Assembly: GCA_018714965.1 (NCBI GenBank)
Contig: DVML01000012.1
Span: forward strand, 1-64,000
Source of the DNA: Fimihabitans intestinipullorum
GTDB lineage: Bacteria > Bacillota_I > Bacilli_A > RF39 > UBA660
Direction of reading: 5' to 3'
Length of the DNA stretch: 64,000 nucleotides
Shown here: positions 61,343-64,000 of the stretch, in pieces
Layout of the letters: every line of letters begins with the position of its first letter
Position numbering within the stretch: the stretch's first letter is position 1
Notes under the pieces: generated by a model
The model's input: only the letters and a program-made list of their open reading frames with translations
Databases searched by the model: none
What the model was told of the DNA's origin: nothing
Translations under genes and position numbers: made by a program

Positions 61343-61348
61343 TGATGT

Positions 61349-61654
61349 ATGGAAGATTTGACTTCACTTTATATTAGAAAAAATTCATATGATAATATGA
61401 GATCTCAGGTTTTAGGAGTAATCCGAGAACTGGAAAATAGTATTAGAATATGCGAAGATACAGTTACAAATATTAGAACAAATTATATGATAGAAGGAGA
61501 ATCTTTGCATAGTCAATATTTAGATGATTGTAAGGAACAACTTAACCTTCAGTTAGTATCATTACGCAATACAATATTACCAACAATTGATCAAAACTTA
61601 TCAAATTTGAAAAATAAGATTAGGATTGAAGAAGAAAGAATTCTTGCGTCATGA
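61349..61654 (+). CDS. Small helical protein of the T7SS cassette
   Basis: A 101-residue coiled-coil-like protein (YDNMRSQVLGVIRELENSI, LHSQYLDDCKEQLNLQL). It has no W-x-G, but size and helix pattern resemble WXG100 partners. It starts 6 bases after the previous gene. Its stop lies in the loop of a long hairpin, an internal terminator. Confidence 0.6.
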   Translation: MEDLTSLYIRKNSYDNMRSQVLGVIRELENSIRICEDTVTNIRTNYMIEGESLHSQYLDDCKEQLNLQLVSLRNTILPTIDQNLSNLKNKIRIEEERILAS

Positions 61655-61685
61655 GATGTTCAATATAATTCTTTCTTCTTTTTGC
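61629..61685 (+). terminator. Internal terminator or attenuator in the T7SS cassette
   Basis: A perfect 14-base-pair stem (AAGAAGAAAGAATT, 61629-61642, with AATTCTTTCTTCTT, 61667-61680) ends in T's. It could lower or stop transcription into the 61701 gene. Confidence 0.7.
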
Positions 61686-61700
61686 TAGGAGGGGAATGGT

Positions 61701-61985
61701 TTGACTTATAATGTAGATACAAATAAAATTCGTGAATGTGGGAATGATATTATTCGACTCTCAACTGAATTAAATGAATTGTTTACATCTTTATTTGAAC
61801 GATTGATTTTGATGCCTACGAATACAAAAGAGTGGGTTGGGGAGAGTGCAAATGCATTTGCGGAAAGTGTAAAGCAAGATAAGCTACAATATGATCGTTT
61901 AAAAGAAGCAATCTATAGTGAAGGAAAATTATTAGTGGAATATGCGGATCAAATAGAAGCTCAAGTACGTAAAATGGAGGAATAA
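61701..61985 (+). CDS. WXG100-family protein
   Basis: A 94-residue two-helix protein with W-x-G at Trp45-Gly47 (KEWVGESANAF), which is typical. The start codon is TTG (61701), set by AGGAGGGG. No clear C-terminal Y-x3-D/E. It may partner the following 61989 protein. Expression depends on readthrough of the hairpin before it or a promoter near TATAAT at 61664-61669. Confidence 0.82.
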   Translation: MTYNVDTNKIRECGNDIIRLSTELNELFTSLFERLILMPTNTKEWVGESANAFAESVKQDKLQYDRLKEAIYSEGKLLVEYADQIEAQVRKMEE

Positions 61986-61988
61986 TAT

Positions 61989-62300
61989 ATGGCTAAAATT
62001 TATTATCAATTGGATCGAATTGAAAGCTCTGTTTTGCCTTTGTTCAATCGTTTAGAGTCATCTTTGAATCAAGCTTCTTCCAAGGCACATCAAACTGTGG
62101 TACCATATGATTTTGTACAACGAGGGATATGGTCTAATATGATTGACACTATAGATCAAATAAAAGGAAATGTTATAACTTTACACAATAAAATAAAACG
62201 TTCACAACAGATTGTAAAAGAATTAAATGAAAATTTTATATCTGATGTTAATGTGGCAATGATACCAGAAATAGATGCTCGCGAGAGGCATTTATCATAG
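61989..62300 (+). CDS. Small helical protein of the T7SS cassette
   Basis: A 103-residue protein with two helices (LDRIESSVLPLFNRLESSLNQ and MIDTIDQIKGNVITLHNKI), separated by YDFVQRGIWSN. It resembles the partner type of small T7SS proteins; GIWSN holds a Trp but no W-x-G. It lies 3 bases after the WXG gene, so the two are probably co-translated and may pair. Confidence 0.62.
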   Translation: MAKIYYQLDRIESSVLPLFNRLESSLNQASSKAHQTVVPYDFVQRGIWSNMIDTIDQIKGNVITLHNKIKRSQQIVKELNENFISDVNVAMIPEIDARERHLS

Positions 62301-62316
62301 ATGGAAGGAGAGTAAT

Positions 62317-63072
62317 ATGGGGGAAACAATGTTACCGATTGGAAGTGTTTGTCGAATAAAGGATGATCAAATTGTCATGATTGTAGGATATTTTCCTATC
62401 AATGTTGAAAGTTCCAATTATATGTATGATTATGTTGCCGAAAAATATCCGGAAGGAACACTGACCAATCATCAAGTAATTCATTTTAATAGACAAGATG
62501 TAAAAGAAGTTTTACATAAAGGGTATATGGATGATTCATGTGCGAAATTTATGGAACGAGTTACAAAAATGTCTATGATGTTTAAAGAAAAGAAAAATGA
62601 GCTGATCGACAAAGATTCTAATATAGTACAAGAGAAAAATACAACTTCTATTTCAAATGTATATCAGTTTGATGAAAGTGGAAGAGTTATTGAGGATGAG
62701 ATACAAAATCCTGTGAAGGAACAAACAAAAATAGTTGATATGAATATCGAGGATAAATCTCAAATGCACGAGGAATATCAAAGTGGAGCATATCAGTTTG
62801 GTAAGGATGGAAAAGTATTGATGGAAGCAACTACAAATTTGGAGTCGAAACCAATGACGCTTTATCAATTTGATGAAAATGGAATTGTAGTTACTGACCG
62901 TAGTGCAACACAAAAAGAGGAGCTACCTAAGTTAGAAAATGTATCGAATCCTTTTGCTTTAAATAAGTCAAAAGAAAATACTGAAGTAGAACATGACACT
63001 AAAAAATGGCCGATTTTTAAATCGCTTAAATTTGATCAAAACGGAGTAGTATTAGCTGCAGAAGAATATTAA
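62317..63072 (+). CDS. DUF4176-domain protein with repeated YQFDxxGxV motif
   Basis: A 251-residue protein. The N-terminal ~90 residues fit the DUF4176 family (LPIGSVCRIKDDQIVMIVGYFP, then KYPEGTL), which is found in T7SS loci. The rest is a charged low-complexity tail holding four copies of a Y/K-[QF]-F-D/G-x-x-G-x-V motif, at about 62661, 62791, 62863 and 63028. ATG 62317 is set by GGAAGGAG; a longer frame overlaps the previous gene. Function unknown. Confidence 0.75.
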   Translation: MGETMLPIGSVCRIKDDQIVMIVGYFPINVESSNYMYDYVAEKYPEGTLTNHQVIHFNRQDVKEVLHKGYMDDSCAKFMERVTKMSMMFKEKKNELIDKDSNIVQEKNTTSISNVYQFDESGRVIEDEIQNPVKEQTKIVDMNIEDKSQMHEEYQSGAYQFGKDGKVLMEATTNLESKPMTLYQFDENGIVVTDRSATQKEELPKLENVSNPFALNKSKENTEVEHDTKKWPIFKSLKFDQNGVVLAAEEY

Positions 63073-63090
63073 GAAAGTGATATATCAGTA

Positions 63091-63122
63091 TAAGCTTATT
63101 TGTTATAAATGAGCTTTTTTTG
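63091..63122 (+). terminator. Terminator after the DUF4176 gene
   Basis: AAGCTTATTT and AAATGAGCTT form an imperfect stem followed by T's. Confidence 0.75.
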
Positions 63123-63128
63123 TTTCAA

Positions 63129-63160
63129 ATGTGATAGAAATGTGATAGAATGATTATAGT
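63129..63160 (+). promoter_or_regulatory. Promoter with 11-base tandem repeat
   Basis: ATGTGATAGAA occurs twice in tandem (63129-63139, 63140-63150); the second copy holds a TGATAGAAT extended -10 and TATAGT lies at 63155-63160. It likely drives the 63223 gene. Confidence 0.45.
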
Positions 63161-63222
63161 AGTATTAGGGTATATGTGACTTCTAGCATATGTACGAAAT
63201 TTGTAGAAAAAGGAGTATTCTT

Positions 63223-64000
63223 ATGGGTGAGAAGAGAAAAAAGGATGAAAAAGTGACGCCAGTTAACTTAGAGACGTCAGCAATTCAAGAGGAGAGATTA
63301 GAAGTATTAGAACAACATGAGGAGATAGTACAAGAAGATGAAAAAGAAACAAAGGTAATGGAAAATAACACTGTTTCTGAAACTACATCAAACGAGCCAA
63401 AGGAACAAAATAAAAAGGTTGGTGACTTTGGAAAACATCAGAAGAAATTTATTTGGATTACGATATTAGGGGCAATTTGTATCGCTCTTGGAATTTTTAC
63501 TTATTATTTCCATTTTGATAAGAAAGCGATGTTTGTAAGAGCGACCACGCAAATGCAAGATCGTTTGGAGTATTTGTATCAACCACTTTTAAAACACACT
63601 TCAGAGCCAAGAAAATCATATACGGTAAGAGGGAAGGCAAATCTTACTATCAAATCTGATGTTTTTGATATGATGGCATCACAGGATCCTACCTATGCAA
63701 TGTATCAAACGTTAATTTCTAATTTAAATAAGATGGAGCACCAATATACTTACCAAGTGGATCAAGACAAAGAAGAAATGGTATTAGACTGGAATACAAC
63801 ATTAAATCAGTCTGAGTTTTTCAACATGACATTTGTAAATCAAAATAAAAAAGGATATGTATTACTAAAAGGTATTTATGATTATTATCTCGATACAGGG
63901 GAGTTTAATTTATTTGAGACGATGAATCAATCAACAGATGTTGAGGATCAAAAATACTTATATAACTTTATCGTAGATGCAATAAAAAAACATTTAAAAT
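63223..64000 (+). CDS. Membrane protein, truncated by the window edge
   Basis: The first 259 codons of an open frame that runs off the window. A charged, acidic cytoplasmic N-terminus (about 1-85) precedes one helix (KFIWITILGAICIALGIFTYY), then an exported region beginning HFDKKAMFVRATTQMQDRL. AAAAGGAG precedes ATG 63223. Position suggests a further T7SS part or substrate-handling protein. EssA, EssB and EsaA are not seen in the window and may follow. Confidence 0.75.
   Translation, partial: MGEKRKKDEKVTPVNLETSAIQEERLEVLEQHEEIVQEDEKETKVMENNTVSETTSNEPKEQNKKVGDFGKHQKKFIWITILGAICIALGIFTYYFHFDKKAMFVRATTQMQDRLEYLYQPLLKHTSEPRKSYTVRGKANLTIKSDVFDMMASQDPTYAMYQTLISNLNKMEHQYTYQVDQDKEEMVLDWNTTLNQSEFFNMTFVNQNKKGYVLLKGIYDYYLDTGEFNLFETMNQSTDVEDQKYLYNFIVDAIKKHLK

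Noticed and set aside
1..64000. tRNA genes, CRISPR arrays, insertion sequences or prophage
   Set aside because: No tRNA cloverleaf with a GTTC arm, no regular repeat-spacer array, and no transposase or phage gene was seen.
1..64000. Mycoplasma genetic code (TGA as Trp)
   Set aside because: TGA ends clear genes such as tsaE and pflA, and Trp residues are coded by TGG.

Overview
The window is AT-rich, densely coding DNA from a low-GC Bacillota, most likely class Bacilli and a lineage related to the Erysipelotrichia or Mollicutes-like gut Bacilli. The reasons are a short 5S rRNA, EzrA, a Tyr T-box, an S4 leader, YlxR-type RnpM, a Bacillus-like type VII secretion locus, and Spo0A with an alpha/beta SASP, which imply a sporulating or formerly sporulating organism. 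TGA is used as a stop (for example at the ends of tsaE and pflA), so the Mycoplasma code 4 does not apply. The species cannot be named from the sequence alone.

Layout. 1-200: end of an rRNA operon (5S). 246-3506: a glycosylase-like orphan and the t6A/RimI operon tsaE-tsaB-rimI-tsaD. 3573-7123: galE and, on the minus strand, an NMT1-type ABC importer. 7308-11120: an operon of iron alcohol dehydrogenase, FIST protein and aldehyde dehydrogenase. 11256-20675: membrane protein, pcrA, galU, ligA, pflB-pflA. 20783-26334: cell-surface block with a thioester-domain adhesin, a sortase, a membrane protein, pncC, a VanY-like carboxypeptidase and an orphan. 26361-28736: metallophosphoesterase, CPBP protease, acetyltransferase. 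28860-33131: nusA operon with a one-domain RimP, then nusA, rnpM, infB, rbfA. 33746-35851: Tyr T-box, deoC, tyrS. 35869-45259: kinase-like orphan, rpsD with leader, ezrA, thiI, a SASP gene, paired zinc-ribbon membrane proteins, clpP, a nucleoside kinase. 45368-50819: gap, pgk, flippase-like protein, glycosyltransferase and tpi. 50953-51729: spo0A. 51883-53415: three DUF3592-like genes, two of them interrupted at poly-A tracts. 53622-64000: a type VII secretion locus (essC, esaB, a membrane-anchored zincin, small helical and WXG proteins, a DUF4176 protein and a truncated membrane protein at the window edge).

The genes describe a fermentative Gram-positive cell: glycolysis (gap, pgk, tpi), pyruvate formate-lyase, and alcohol and aldehyde dehydrogenases. 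Its surface is built with sortase, glycolipid synthesis and T7 secretion.

A recurrent feature is a compact start signal: an extended -10 box (TGnTATAAT), about six bases, GGTGAT, three or four bases, then ATG. The predicted mRNA start falls on the Shine-Dalgarno sequence itself. The most promising unusual items are the zincin-containing T7SS cassette, the sortase lacking its catalytic arginine, the homopolymer-interrupted DUF3592 genes (one at a perfect -1 slippery heptamer), the one-domain RimP, the FIST protein inside a dehydrogenase operon, and deoC under a tyrosine T-box. All product calls rest on reading motifs by eye; no database search was run.
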